Shown here in pieces: positions 26,908-36,838 of a DNA stretch of 64,000 bases; the stretch's first letter is position 1; each line of letters begins with the position of its first letter. Source of the DNA: Fabrea salina (Eukaryota; Ciliophora; Heterotrichea; Heterotrichida; Fabreidae); NCBI GenBank assembly GCA_022984795.1, contig JALIHJ010000009.1, forward strand, positions 248,001 to 312,000, written 5' to 3'. The notes beneath the pieces were generated by a model. It was not told the DNA's origin and searched no databases. It worked only from the letters and a program-made list of their open reading frames with translations. The translations under genes and the position numbers were made by a program.

Positions 26908-28077
26908 ATGTTAATATCTAGTTCAATTTTTTTATCGCCCTTTCCTCAAACTGATTTGTTTTGGGAGTTTCCTCAGGAAGATAAAGCAATAGATCAAGTC
27001 CAAGAAAAACGGATTCACTTAGGTACCCTCTACAACTCCCAGCATCGAACGGAATTCTTGCTTACTGAGTCAAACCTTTATTGGGTAAACGTCCACAAAA
27101 AAGTTGAAAAGTTCTGCAGGGTTAAGTGGCTGTTTGTGTTTCCTTTTGCTGAAGAAAACTTCTTTGGCTTCACATTGTTCTATGGAAACACAAGCCAGGA
27201 CTTCTACACTCGTGATGCAGAGCAACTTGAAATTTGGATAGATGCCCTTAGTAAAGTGTGCATTCTCACAAATATATCAGAAGACTTACAAGAAGTCATA
27301 GAACTCTCAAGAGGAGTTCTCTCAAGAACTACTCTGAGGAAAAATATTTCCGGGCAGAACTTTGCAGTCAAGTCCTTTGCTAAATCTGGAAACTTGGGGA
27401 ACTTTGAGAGACTCAAGAACCAAATAGAAATAATGAGACAAATTAACCACCCTAACTTTGTAAAACTACACAGTGTCTATGAAAGCCGCAACTATGTCCA
27501 TTTAGTTCAGGATTACTTAGAAGGTCAAGACTTATTTCAAAAAGTTGTTAATGAAGGACCTCTTCCTGAGGAAGAGGCTGCAAAAACTATGAAGCAAGTT
27601 CTGGAGTGCATAATTTACCTAAATTCTTTGAACATAGCTCACAGAGACATTAAACTAGAAAATGTATTTTTACTCAGTCAAAATGTCTATCAAATAAAGT
27701 TATTGAACTTAGGGTTAGCTTGCAAAGACATCCACGAAGGTCAAACTGAAAAATGTGGATCTCCGGGCTACATTGCTCCCGAAATACTCAAAGGAGAACC
27801 CTATTACTCTAAAGTAGATGTATTCAGTGCAGGCATTTTGCTATATATTCTACTTTCAGGAGAAATGCCTTTCAGAGTGGATAATATTCAAGAAACACTA
27901 CTTAAAAACCAAGAAGCACAACTTAACTTTGATTCTTGCGCAAGCAATTTGGGAAGTGCTATTGACTTAGTGACTAAAATGACTCTAAGGAACCCCAGTG
28001 AGAGACTTTCAGCCCAAGAAGCTTTAGAGCACCCTTGGATTCAGCAACTGAACTCACTAAACGATTCTTCGCTCTAA
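26908..28077 (+). CDS. PH-like domain + probable pseudokinase (family member 7)
   Basis: 389 residues. PH-like domain with FFGFTLF, QDFYTRD, VCILTNIS. In the kinase domain the glycine loop is lost (ELSRGVLSRTT), FAVK and HRDIKLEN are kept, but DFG reads NLG, so the Asp that binds the ATP magnesium is Asn. CGSPGYIAPE and HPWIQQL are normal. The frame is intact over its whole length, so this looks like a maintained pseudokinase rather than a decayed gene. It may act as a scaffold or regulator for the active kin next to it (inferred). It is followed 9 bp later by member 8. Confidence 0.85.
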   Translation: MLISSSIFLSPFPQTDLFWEFPQEDKAIDQVQEKRIHLGTLYNSQHRTEFLLTESNLYWVNVHKKVEKFCRVKWLFVFPFAEENFFGFTLFYGNTSQDFYTRDAEQLEIWIDALSKVCILTNISEDLQEVIELSRGVLSRTTLRKNISGQNFAVKSFAKSGNLGNFERLKNQIEIMRQINHPNFVKLHSVYESRNYVHLVQDYLEGQDLFQKVVNEGPLPEEEAAKTMKQVLECIIYLNSLNIAHRDIKLENVFLLSQNVYQIKLLNLGLACKDIHEGQTEKCGSPGYIAPEILKGEPYYSKVDVFSAGILLYILLSGEMPFRVDNIQETLLKNQEAQLNFDSCASNLGSAIDLVTKMTLRNPSERLSAQEALEHPWIQQLNSLNDSSL

Positions 28078-28086
28078 TACTCATAA

Positions 28087-29361
28087 ATGGAATCATTGTT
28101 TAAATCTACTGACACCGAAGAAAATCCTGGAAGAACCTTTTGGGTACCAGTGAAAGACAAATCGAAAAAGCAACTCAAAAAGCGCAGAATTCTGAAATCG
28201 ACCTTGCACTTACTTACAGCTGCAGGTAGTTACAAACAGCGAACTATAGTTCTTACTTCTTCTCATTTGTATTACGTCAGTTCTAAAAACCAAGTAACTA
28301 AGTTCACTAAAATAAACTGGAAACTACTTGAAGCTTTCCAAGAACCTCAAAACAAAAAAAAGTGTGGGTTCAAACTAAGCAACCAAGTTTCACACCAAGT
28401 GTTCTACACAAGGAACTCTAAGCAGCAAAGCAAGTGGGTAGATGCCCTGAGTCGTTTGTGTATCAACAAAGACTTTGAACTGGACTACCAAGTTCTTGAG
28501 AAGCTAGGGTGTGGAAACTTCGCTTGTGTGAATCTTGTCAGAGAAATTAAAACTTCCAAAATCTACGCTGTAAAGTCAGTCTCCAAAAGAATTCTTCGAA
28601 TCGAAAACTGCGAAAAAAACCTACTAGACGAGATCTTAACCATGAAGAAGCTAGACCACCCAAACATCCCTAAACTTCACAAAGTATACGAAAGTTACTC
28701 AGAAGTTCACTTAATAACTGACTACGTGGAAGGCGGAACTTGTTTTCAGAGACTCCACAAAAAAGGCCCATTCTCCGAGGAATCTGCAGCTAAACTAGTT
28801 TACATTCTGCTAGAAACACTTGACTACATGCACTCTAAAAACATCGCCCACAGAGACATCAAAGCAGAAAACATACTTATGTGTGCTCCAAACAACTATG
28901 AAATCAAACTCATAGACTTCGGACTAGTCTGCAGAAGCATCCACAAAGGAAGCACTGAAAGGTGCGGATCCCCCGGTTACGTTGCCCCTGAGGTCCTTAA
29001 AGGACTCAAGTACGGACCCAAAGTAGATGTTTTCAGTACAGGAATTCTTCTGTACATACTTTTAAGCGGAGTAAGTCCTTTTGGAAAGCTAAGTGTCGAA
29101 AAAATGCTGGCTGCGAACCTCAAATGCGACATAAAGTTCCCTGAAGAGCTTTGGGGCGGAATTTCAATGCTGGGAAAAGACATTGTGATGCAGCTTACTA
29201 ACCCTGACCCTTTAAAAAGGCCCTCAGCTTCTGAAGCTTTGCAGCATCCCTGGTTTGAACTCCTTGTGCCTCCTTACTTCACTTTGTTTTTGCAAAATGG
29301 CTTCAAAACTTCATTTCCAGGGAGCCCTAGAACAGGCTCTTTCGAAGGTTATTGTTTATAA
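28087..29361 (+). CDS. PH-like domain + Ser/Thr kinase (family member 8)
   Basis: 424 residues, starting MESLFKSTDTEE. PH-like domain (STLHLLTA, CGFKLSNQ, QVFYTRN), then kinase with GCGNFA loop, YAVK, HRDIKAEN, DFG, CGSPGYVAPE and HPWFELL; a 30-residue Phe/Ser/Gly-rich tail. It appears active. It starts 9 bp after the pseudokinase stop on the same strand, so co-transcription is possible. It is convergent with member 9, 7 bp between stops. Confidence 0.9.
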   Translation: MESLFKSTDTEENPGRTFWVPVKDKSKKQLKKRRILKSTLHLLTAAGSYKQRTIVLTSSHLYYVSSKNQVTKFTKINWKLLEAFQEPQNKKKCGFKLSNQVSHQVFYTRNSKQQSKWVDALSRLCINKDFELDYQVLEKLGCGNFACVNLVREIKTSKIYAVKSVSKRILRIENCEKNLLDEILTMKKLDHPNIPKLHKVYESYSEVHLITDYVEGGTCFQRLHKKGPFSEESAAKLVYILLETLDYMHSKNIAHRDIKAENILMCAPNNYEIKLIDFGLVCRSIHKGSTERCGSPGYVAPEVLKGLKYGPKVDVFSTGILLYILLSGVSPFGKLSVEKMLAANLKCDIKFPEELWGGISMLGKDIVMQLTNPDPLKRPSASEALQHPWFELLVPPYFTLFLQNGFKTSFPGSPRTGSFEGYCL

Positions 29362-29368
29362 TTAAGAG

Positions 29369-30493
29369 TTATTTATATTTAAATTGGGTTATCCAGGGGT
29401 GCTTTACACTTGTTTGGGCATCAAGTCTCAGAGTAGGGTTGGGTTCCATCATTTTCTTAATCAAATCTTTGGCTTGTTCGGAAATTTTTTTTTTGAACTT
29501 TAGTTTTCGGACACTGTTCATTTGAGGCATCTTCCCTATTAGCATCAAATAGAGTAATACACCTGCACTGTACATGTCAACCTTGCTCGTGTAAACACAA
29601 CCACCTATTATCTCAGGCGCTACGTACTCAAAAGACCCACATTTGAGAGTTCTACCTTTACTAATATTTGTGCAACTCAAACCCAAGTCTACTATTTTCA
29701 CTTGATAATCTGAGTCCAGCATCACGTTTTCGAGCTTAATGTCTCTGTGGCAAATGTCCAGCGAGTGCATGTAGCTCAAAGCGTTCAAAACTTGTTCAAA
29801 TATTCTAGCTGCAGTTGATTCAATCATAATTCCGTTTTCTAAAATTGCTTCGCACAAGTCTATCCCCTGCACATAATCCTGCACTAGGTGGAAACTTTCT
29901 TCGTCTTCGTAAACCTTGTAGAGCTTCACAATATTGGGGTGATCAAGGGTCCTCATGATCTCAACTTCTTCTATTAGATTTTCTATATGCTTGCTTGATT
30001 CTAGAAGCTTTTGCTTTTTAATCGACTTCACAGCACGGAGGTTCTGAGTTTCGTGATCTAGTGCAAGATGGACCTGGCTAAAGCCTCCACTGCCGATTTG
30101 GCGAATGATTCTTAGATTCAACTCTAAGTCCAGGAAAATACAAATTTGGAATAATTTACTGATCCATTGGTCTAAAACGTTTTGGCTTTTTGCGTAGAAG
30201 TCCTGGAACACTGCCCCACTGAATATACGGAAACCAAACCTTTTTTGGGTGTTTTGGGTTTCAATGAATGGCTCTACCAACTTCCATTTCAGATCACTCC
30301 TTTTCTTAGGCTTATTGTTTGAGTCTACTAAGTAAATACTTTCCGCGGTAAGGACAAACCTAAGTTTTTTGAACCCAGAGCTCAAACTGGGTACATAAAG
30401 GCAGCCTTTAAAAAGTACTTCTTTAACTTTTTCAGTGCCTTCTAAGTCTCCCCAGAAATGACTTTGCTGATTACTTTCAAGAACTGATTTCAT
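29369..30493 (-). CDS. PH-like domain + Ser/Thr kinase (family member 9), shortened C-lobe
   Basis: 374 residues, starting MKSVLESNQQSHFW. The glycine loop GSGGFS, the RAVK lysine, HRDIKLEN and DLG are intact. The activation segment is altered to CGSFEYVAPE (usual CGSPGY), and the C-lobe lacks about 15-20 residues between MLIGKMP and KKISEQAKDLI compared with relatives. It may be active with changed regulation. Upstream of the ATG is ATTATAAATATAATCC. Confidence 0.87.
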   Translation of the reverse strand: MKSVLESNQQSHFWGDLEGTEKVKEVLFKGCLYVPSLSSGFKKLRFVLTAESIYLVDSNNKPKKRSDLKWKLVEPFIETQNTQKRFGFRIFSGAVFQDFYAKSQNVLDQWISKLFQICIFLDLELNLRIIRQIGSGGFSQVHLALDHETQNLRAVKSIKKQKLLESSKHIENLIEEVEIMRTLDHPNIVKLYKVYEDEESFHLVQDYVQGIDLCEAILENGIMIESTAARIFEQVLNALSYMHSLDICHRDIKLENVMLDSDYQVKIVDLGLSCTNISKGRTLKCGSFEYVAPEIIGGCVYTSKVDMYSAGVLLYLMLIGKMPQMNSVRKLKFKKKISEQAKDLIKKMMEPNPTLRLDAQTSVKHPWITQFKYK

Positions 30494-30569
30494 GTTTGGA
30501 TTATATTTATAATCTTATATTATCCATTATGCATCTATAGTAGTATTGTACTAATAGTTTACAAAAAAT

Positions 30570-31805
30570 CTATTCTTGGCTTCTAGTAAGACTAGACTTT
30601 CTAGTAGGTTTTGGACTCCCAGAGTTGAATTTGCAAAACCAAGGGTGAGACAAAGCCTCTAAAGCAGTAAGCCTCTTAGCAGGGTTAGGGTTGGTCATTT
30701 TCAAAATCAGATCCTTTGCTTCACAAGATACTCCGAACCAGTAGAAGCTAGGAAAAGCTATGTTACACATTTTGTTTTCATAAAGCACTTCTCTTTCAGT
30801 GTTTCCTGTAAAGGGAAGCACTCCAGAAAGCATTACGTAAAGAACTACTCCTGCACTAAACACGTCAACTTTAGCTCCGTAGACCTTTTCCTCAAGGATT
30901 TCAGGAGCTACGTAGCCTGGCGAACCGCACCTAACAGTGCTGCCTTGCTTGATGTTTCGGCAAGCAAGCCCAAAGTCAATGACCTTGACATCAAAGTTTT
31001 CAGTTACTAAGATGTTTTCTGGCTTGATGTCTCTATGAGCAACGTCCTTAGTTTTCAGATAATGCAAAGTTTCTAGTACTTCTCTAATTACTTTGGCAGC
31101 AGACTCCTCGTTCAAGTTCCCCATTTCTAGGGTTCTTTTGCACAAGTCTTTGGAAGGAACGTAGTCTTGCACCAAGTACACGAAATCTTCCGACTCGTAA
31201 ACTTTGTGCAACTTAACTAAGTTGGGGTGTTCAAGTTTCCTGAGAATCTGAATTTCTCCAATGAGGTTTTCAATGCCAATTGACGATTCTAAGAGTCTTC
31301 CCTTAGAAATGGATTTTATGGCAAAAAACTCACCGGTTTCAATCTCTTTTCCTAAGTGGACTTCTCCGTAGTTGCCAGCCCCAATTTCGCGCTCAACTTT
31401 AAAGTCCATTTCAATGTCCTGCAAGATGCAGACCTTGCTTAATTTCCCCAGCCACTTTTCAAGGGAGGAGGAGTCTGTAGTGTAGAAGTCCTGGAAAACC
31501 TCTCCACTGAAGATCCTGAACCCGAAGCGCTCTTCGTTTCCGTTGTCTTCGATGAATGGCTCAACTCGCTTCCAAGTTAGGATGCTCATTGATTCGGGCT
31601 TTTTGCTAGAGTCTAAGGAGTAGATGCTCGAAGTAGTAAGGGCGAAGTTTTCTTTCCTAAAGCCAGAAGCCGAAGTTGGCAGGTAAAGGTAGGATCTGAA
31701 CATTTTATTCTTTTTAATATCAAGTTCGCTTTCTTTAGTTGGGGATGTCCAAAACTTACCCGAAGCGTTCAGTTTTTGGTCAGCTGCAGTAAATATAGAA
31801 GTCAT
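30570..31805 (-). CDS. PH-like domain + Ser/Thr kinase (family member 10)
   Basis: 411 residues, starting MTSIFTAADQKLNASGKFW. PH-like domain with SYLYLPTS, RFGFRIF, QDFYTTD and VCILQDIEMDF. The kinase is canonical: GAGNYG, FAIK, HRDIKPEN, DFG, CGSPGYVAPE, NPAKRLTA, HPWFCKF. A short Ser/Lys tail follows. Of the family it has the most complete set of motifs and is a good reference for judging the decayed members. The upstream sequence is a TATAATTATAAA stretch right against the ATG. Confidence 0.92.
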   Translation of the reverse strand: MTSIFTAADQKLNASGKFWTSPTKESELDIKKNKMFRSYLYLPTSASGFRKENFALTTSSIYSLDSSKKPESMSILTWKRVEPFIEDNGNEERFGFRIFSGEVFQDFYTTDSSSLEKWLGKLSKVCILQDIEMDFKVEREIGAGNYGEVHLGKEIETGEFFAIKSISKGRLLESSIGIENLIGEIQILRKLEHPNLVKLHKVYESEDFVYLVQDYVPSKDLCKRTLEMGNLNEESAAKVIREVLETLHYLKTKDVAHRDIKPENILVTENFDVKVIDFGLACRNIKQGSTVRCGSPGYVAPEILEEKVYGAKVDVFSAGVVLYVMLSGVLPFTGNTEREVLYENKMCNIAFPSFYWFGVSCEAKDLILKMTNPNPAKRLTALEALSHPWFCKFNSGSPKPTRKSSLTRSQE

Positions 31806-32048
31806 TTTATAATTATAAAATGGAGAGTTTGTGCCAAATATTAGTTCACCTAATTAAGTTAACACGTATTAATAAAAGTACATAAAGTGAACAAATTAAG
31901 CTGATTGTTGAATTTATGTAATCTTCCATGTTTCGAGAAAGTTCTATTAAGTTCGCCACCTTGAATAGTCCGAATTGCTGAACTAATCAGCACAACTCGC
32001 ACAGTACCTAAGAACCGAAAAATCACTGAATAATTATAGTTGCCAAAA
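31806..32048. other. 243-bp divergent spacer, no gene seen
   Basis: A/T-rich at both ends. In the middle there is a 6-bp hairpin TGCTGA-ACTAA-TCAGCA (near 31975-31991) and separated GTTCAC/GTGAAC arms on the left. I see no tRNA or snoRNA box set. Confidence 0.3.
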
Positions 32049-32714
32049 ATGTCTTCGATCATATACTCCCTAGTTGCAAACGACGCTTCCAGCACTCCGC
32101 TAGCTGAAGTAAGTTTGGCTGAAGGAAACTTCTCACTGATGGCACTGAAACTTTTGAAAAGAGTAAAAAAGGAAGCGTCGATTTCTTACTCCTACCAAAA
32201 TCAGTACATGTTTCACTGCCATAACTCAGGGGGAATTACCTACCTCTGCATGACAGACGCGGACTTTTCCAACCGCACAGCTTACACCTTTTTGTTCGAC
32301 ATCAAAGAAAAGTTCCAGCAAAGGTATGGCGAGGAAGCCAAGAGGGCAGTGGGGCTTGGTGCCAACAGGGACTTTTCTGAAGTCATGAAAGGAAGGATGC
32401 TTTACTACAACACTGACCCAGGAGCTGACAAACTCAAAGTAGCTCGCCAGAACTTAGACCGCACCAAAGACATCATGATCGAAAACATTGACAAAGTACT
32501 TGCTAGGGGCGAAAAAATCGAGTTGCTTGTGAAAAAAACTGAGCACATGAGTGACAGTGCAGTTACTATGAGGAGAACTGCTACTAAAGTCAAAAGACAC
32601 ATGTGGTGGAAGAACTTTAAAATCACCCTCATCGTTATTGCGGTGATTTTAGTTATTGTGTTTTTTATAATCGTGCTTGTGTGTGGAGGCTTTGACTTTG
32701 AAAACTGCTCTTAA
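32049..32714 (+). CDS. VAMP7-like longin R-SNARE
   Basis: 221 residues from ATG 32049. Longin domain at 1-115 (IIYSLVAND, ITYLCMTDADF), then the R-SNARE coiled coil at about 125-185 with the zero-layer Arg in the VLARGEK block. A C-terminal transmembrane anchor (about 196-215) ends with a short lumenal tail. VAMP7-type SNAREs drive fusion with lysosomes, food vacuoles or the cell surface. Complete and typical. Confidence 0.92.
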   Translation: MSSIIYSLVANDASSTPLAEVSLAEGNFSLMALKLLKRVKKEASISYSYQNQYMFHCHNSGGITYLCMTDADFSNRTAYTFLFDIKEKFQQRYGEEAKRAVGLGANRDFSEVMKGRMLYYNTDPGADKLKVARQNLDRTKDIMIENIDKVLARGEKIELLVKKTEHMSDSAVTMRRTATKVKRHMWWKNFKITLIVIAVILVIVFFIIVLVCGGFDFENCS

Positions 32715-32746
32715 CCGGTAATGTTTTAACTCTAATTAAGAATTGC

Positions 32747-33388
32747 TTACTTAAGAGGAGGCTTATACAAAGGCCCTACTTTCAAATAGGCTAGAGTGTT
32801 AGCCCCAATATTGAGTATCAAAGCTACGTAAGCCAAAGCCAGCCCAGCTTTAGTAGACACATTCTCGTCTGAGCGCCAAGTTGAGTCCATTCCATAGATG
32901 TTTCCCACTGCCAAGTAAAGAATCAATCCCACAAAATAACTCACTGAAGCTGCAAAAATCCCACAGTAAAGAACCCAGTTCTTAGTGATTTTCATAGACT
33001 TAAAAGCATTCAAAAAGTAAATCACTAGGTAAAAAAAGTTCAGTAGCACACTTAAAATTCCAAACACTAAAAAAACTATGCCTGCTCCTTCCAGTCTTTT
33101 GGCGTTCCCACAAAACCCGTCACAAGCAGCTTCGATCACTTTTTGGTACCCTCCACACAAGTCATCATGTAAGTTGCTGTAGCCTGTGTCTCCTCCAACT
33201 AAGTCATTAAGTCCACTGTCTGAGGTCTCTGCTCCAAGTAATCCCCACTTAAAGTAGCAGTAGTACACCCAATCCTTCAGTCCCAAACTTACTATTTGAA
33301 GAATCACAGTCACTAAGGTTGCGCCTCCTGAAATAACTAAAAACTTTTTTTCATCCTTTGATATAAGGGGTTGTTCTTCTTCTTCCAT
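32747..33388 (-). CDS. Four-TM membrane protein, claudin/PMP22-like topology
   Basis: 213 residues from MEEEEQPL (ATG 33386-33388). An acidic N-terminal tail carries a dileucine-like EEEEQPLI sorting motif. Four hydrophobic segments follow, with a Cys-rich first loop (DDLCGGY, EAACDGFCG) after a GLKDWVYYC motif. That arrangement resembles claudin/PMP22-type proteins, but no family signature is firm. It is 16 bp downstream of the beta-propeller membrane protein on the same strand. Confidence 0.6.
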   Translation of the reverse strand: MEEEEQPLISKDEKKFLVISGGATLVTVILQIVSLGLKDWVYYCYFKWGLLGAETSDSGLNDLVGGDTGYSNLHDDLCGGYQKVIEAACDGFCGNAKRLEGAGIVFLVFGILSVLLNFFYLVIYFLNAFKSMKITKNWVLYCGIFAASVSYFVGLILYLAVGNIYGMDSTWRSDENVSTKAGLALAYVALILNIGANTLAYLKVGPLYKPPLK

Positions 33389-33404
33389 TTTACACTTAAC
33401 AGTC

Positions 33405-34787
33405 TTACTTACTTTTGAATCCTTTATGCAGCTTCTCACTCATCATCTCAGTAGACTCCATTGTTTTCCGGATTTCTTGAAGGCTTTTTTCAAGTTCTTC
33501 AGTGTCTCTTTGCTTCTTGGACTTAAAGTTCTTAGACTTCCAAATGACAAAAACAACTACTCCACCTACAAAGACCACCGTCCTAATGGTTCCTAAGTCG
33601 AAGCCTGTGCTTGGTTTCTGGTCTTCTATAAGCACTACTGGGTCCAAAACTCGGAATACTTCTAGAGTGTAGCCATTGTCTCCCAGAACTAACAACTGAG
33701 TTTCTTGAAGACTAAAGTAGTCTTTCATAACTCCAAACTCTCCAACTAAGTTTTCTACTTCAAAGTAAGTTGGTGGCTGTGGCTTTTCGTACAAAGAACT
33801 TTTGTTAAATGCACTTAAAACACTTCCATTCCAAGTCAGAATTGAGTCTTGTAGAACTGAAAGGTGCTTCGCTGGGTACTTATTGTAAAGTCTTGCTATA
33901 GGCCTGCAAGTGCTAGGTGACTTGGTGCTTGAAAACTTAGTGTCGTACACTAAAATGTTTCCTTTTTGAGTTTGGGCATACAAAACAGTGGGTTTTTGAT
34001 CTACAGCAACACCTACAATAAAGTCAAGAGTCCCAGGACACATTTCACTAACTTCCATAACACCTAAGTTAAGGACACCAAGTTTATTGGTTCCTGCAAA
34101 CACTAACTGTTGTCCAGCAATTCTAAAGTCACTTATGTAGGGCAGTGAAGTGTTTACCCTAGAAACCAGTTCGCAGTCTTTTGTGAACAAAGAAACTCCT
34201 CCTTTTGAGTCACCAACTACCCAAAACAGTTTTTTCATTCTAGAGTAGCCTTCTAGCTTAACTACTTGAGTGTCTTCAACCAACTTAGTCGAGTTCAAGT
34301 AGTTAAGCTCTAAAGAAGTGCTGTTAAAAGAAAAAACTCTAAGTTCAGAGTGACTTGCTGTCGCCACCAGTGCTTTTTTTGAGTCAGAAACTACACTGCA
34401 AAAAGAAGGTTGGTAGTTAAGTTCTTTTCTTTGCACTAACTCCTCTGAAAACGTGTAAAACTCCAAAATTCCGCCATCTAAGCATACCAGTATAAGTCCT
34501 TGGTTGACTAGGTACTCAAAACCTAGTATTTTGTTTCTAGAGTGAATGCTTGTTTCTCTAACTAATCTTTTTTCTAAAGAATTAGGGTCGCCTTGTTCAA
34601 ACAAGTACTTTTTAAAGTCACTTTGAGAAGGTAAGTTCAAGCCAGCTTCAGCCAAGCTCCTCTGGAGTTGCTTTAAGTGGTCGACCTTAGCTTTGAGAGT
34701 TCCAACAAGGTAGTCTGTTTGCTGTATCTCTTGCTGGACCATGTCAAGTTCTTCACCCAGCACTAAACCTAAAAGCAATAAAAGCAT
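33405..34787 (-). CDS. Type I membrane protein with coiled coil and beta-propeller-like ectodomain
   Basis: 460 residues. Signal peptide MLLLLLGLVLGEE, then a coiled coil (about 12-48), then WD/PQQ-like beta blades over about 80-385 with many N-glycosylation sites (NST, NTS, NGS, NKS). A single TM follows at about 405-422 (TVVFVGGVVVFVIW) and a Lys-rich coiled cytosolic tail. The layout resembles ER or secretory-route cargo or quality-control receptors. I cannot assign a family. Confidence 0.6.
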   Translation of the reverse strand: MLLLLLGLVLGEELDMVQQEIQQTDYLVGTLKAKVDHLKQLQRSLAEAGLNLPSQSDFKKYLFEQGDPNSLEKRLVRETSIHSRNKILGFEYLVNQGLILVCLDGGILEFYTFSEELVQRKELNYQPSFCSVVSDSKKALVATASHSELRVFSFNSTSLELNYLNSTKLVEDTQVVKLEGYSRMKKLFWVVGDSKGGVSLFTKDCELVSRVNTSLPYISDFRIAGQQLVFAGTNKLGVLNLGVMEVSEMCPGTLDFIVGVAVDQKPTVLYAQTQKGNILVYDTKFSSTKSPSTCRPIARLYNKYPAKHLSVLQDSILTWNGSVLSAFNKSSLYEKPQPPTYFEVENLVGEFGVMKDYFSLQETQLLVLGDNGYTLEVFRVLDPVVLIEDQKPSTGFDLGTIRTVVFVGGVVVFVIWKSKNFKSKKQRDTEELEKSLQEIRKTMESTEMMSEKLHKGFKSK

Positions 34788-34871
34788 ATTTATAAACTCG
34801 CTAAGTTAGAACTTATCTAATCCAAGTTAAAGTGAAATTTAAACAGCATATTGGGATTGTAATTAAAATAT

Positions 34872-36806
34872 ATGGACCTCACAGGGACAAGAATAACAGT
34901 GGTTGTCAGAGTAAGACCACTCTTGGACAAGGAACTAAGTCAGGGACACAACAACTCCCGGATTTCAGTGGACGAAGAAACCAATTCCATAACGTAAATT
35001 TTACACAGCCTTCCTTCAACTGACCCAAGAAACCGTAAACGCTACTCATTTGACAAAGTGTTTTCCCAAAGCACTTCTCAAGAAAGGTTGTTCAACGAGT
35101 GCAAAATCCACGACTTGACCAAAAACGTGTTGGACGGCTTCAATGCTACTGTTTTTGCTTACGGCCAAACAGGGTCAGGAAAAACCTACACTATGGAAGG
35201 GTACCAGTATGACTCTAAACTCAGACCAATCATACAAGACTCTTCCAGTGTGGGAATCATTCCCCGCACTATAAAGTCTCTTTTTGAACACGTCAACGGA
35301 GTGTCTTCAAAAATTGAGTACACAGTGTACTGCACCTTTGTGCAACTTTATAAAGAAAAGATCTTCGACTTACTCAACCCTGCCCAACTCAAACCCAACT
35401 CTAACGGTTTGAAGCTCCGCTGCAACCTTAAAGAGGACTTTTACGTTGAAAACTTGTTTATGTACAAGTGTTCCACAGTTAACGAAGTGCTTTACCACTA
35501 CCACACTGGAATCAAAAACAAAGTCATGGCATCCCACAACCTTAACTCTGCAAGTTCGCGCTCCCACTGCATTTTGGGACTTACTATTGAAGGAGTGGAC
35601 TCTGAGTCAGGAGGCATAACTACCAGTCGTCTCCAGTTAGTTGACTTAGCAGGCAGTGAAAGAGTTTCTATGACTGGCAACGAAGGCATTGCTCTGAAAG
35701 AAAGCATTGAAATCAACAAGTCTTTGTTTACTCTGCGGCAGGTTATTAGTAATCTGTGTGCTCTCAGAGAAGGCGAAAACGTTTTTGTGCCTTACAGAGA
35801 CTCCAAGCTCACTAGTGTGCTTAAGCAGTCGATTGGGGGAAACAGTTTCTGTGTAATGGTATCCTGCCTTGCTCCTTCAGACCAGTTTTTCGAAGAAAAC
35901 ATCAGCACTCTTACCTATGCCACCAAAGCAGGCTGCATTTACAACGAACCCATTAAGAACGTAGACCCCAAAACCAAGGTGGTCAAAAAACTCCGCCAAG
36001 AAATAAGCAGTCTTCAGTCCGAACTCCAGCAAGCTTACAAACAGATTGACATCCTCACTGAAATTTCCAAGAAAAAAGGAAAATCCCCTGAGGTCTCATC
36101 TGCTCCTTTGAAGTCTTCGCAAACTAAAAGGTCCCAAGTAAACAAGCAGTCAGCAACTTTCGACTTGCCTCAGTCGTCGCCCAATAAAACCCAGTCTAGC
36201 TTCAACCCTGACTTCGCTAACTTCATGCTGACTCCAGAACTACTGAGTGAGAAGTTACACGACAGTGTGCAACTAATAAGGGACTTGATGGCTTCCAACC
36301 GGCAACTCAAAGAAATCCTTTCTGAAATCACTCAGTCGCGCCGGAGTCTGGAAAACGAAGTTTCGCAACTTAAAACTGAAAACGAAACTTTGCTGGAACA
36401 ACTGGAAGAAGCCAAAAGGCACTTTAAAAACAACTCAGACCCACAAAGCTACTCAAAGGTGATGGAACTCCTCAAAGAAAAAGAAGAACTAGAAAAACGA
36501 GTAGCTCAGCTTGAAAGAGAAAACGAACAAGTCCAAAAGTTCATCCAGCCTCCACGCAACTCTGAGTGGAAGACCAAGCGGACAGTCATTTCTAGAAAAG
36601 CTTCAGCTGAGAAAAGCAGAGGAAAAGATAATTATAATGGAATGAGAACTTTATTGTCGCGGCCTCCACCTTCTCCGGGTCCCAAAATGACTAGTTCTTT
36701 CGAATTGCGGCCTGTCACTATGAGCAAAGAAGAAGCTATGAACGCCCTTTCCAACATTCTCAACTCTCGTGCTTCTGCCAACGCCAAAAAGCTTGCTCCG
36801 TTGTAA
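34872..36806 (+). CDS. Kinesin, N-terminal motor, with one intron
   Basis: A two-exon gene: ATG 34872, intron 34994-35008, then open to 36806; 639 residues. Motor domain at about 5-365: start TRITVVVRVRPL, P-loop GQTGSGKTYT, switch I NSASSRSH, switch II LVDLAGSE, and YRDSKLT. A neck and coiled coil follow (about 375-400 and 470-560), then a basic tail. All nucleotide-binding motifs are intact. The subfamily is not clear from the sequence. The first 57 residues, including the first beta strand, come from the exon missed if the intron is ignored. Confidence 0.93.
34994..35008 (+). other. 15-nt intron
   Basis: GTAAATTTTACACAG. Retention gives ACG-TAA, an immediate stop. Splicing joins the kinesin VRVRPL strand to the rest of the motor. 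Confidence 0.92.
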
Positions 36807-36838
36807 AACTTTTTCCACCTCTATTTAAGACTAATAAA

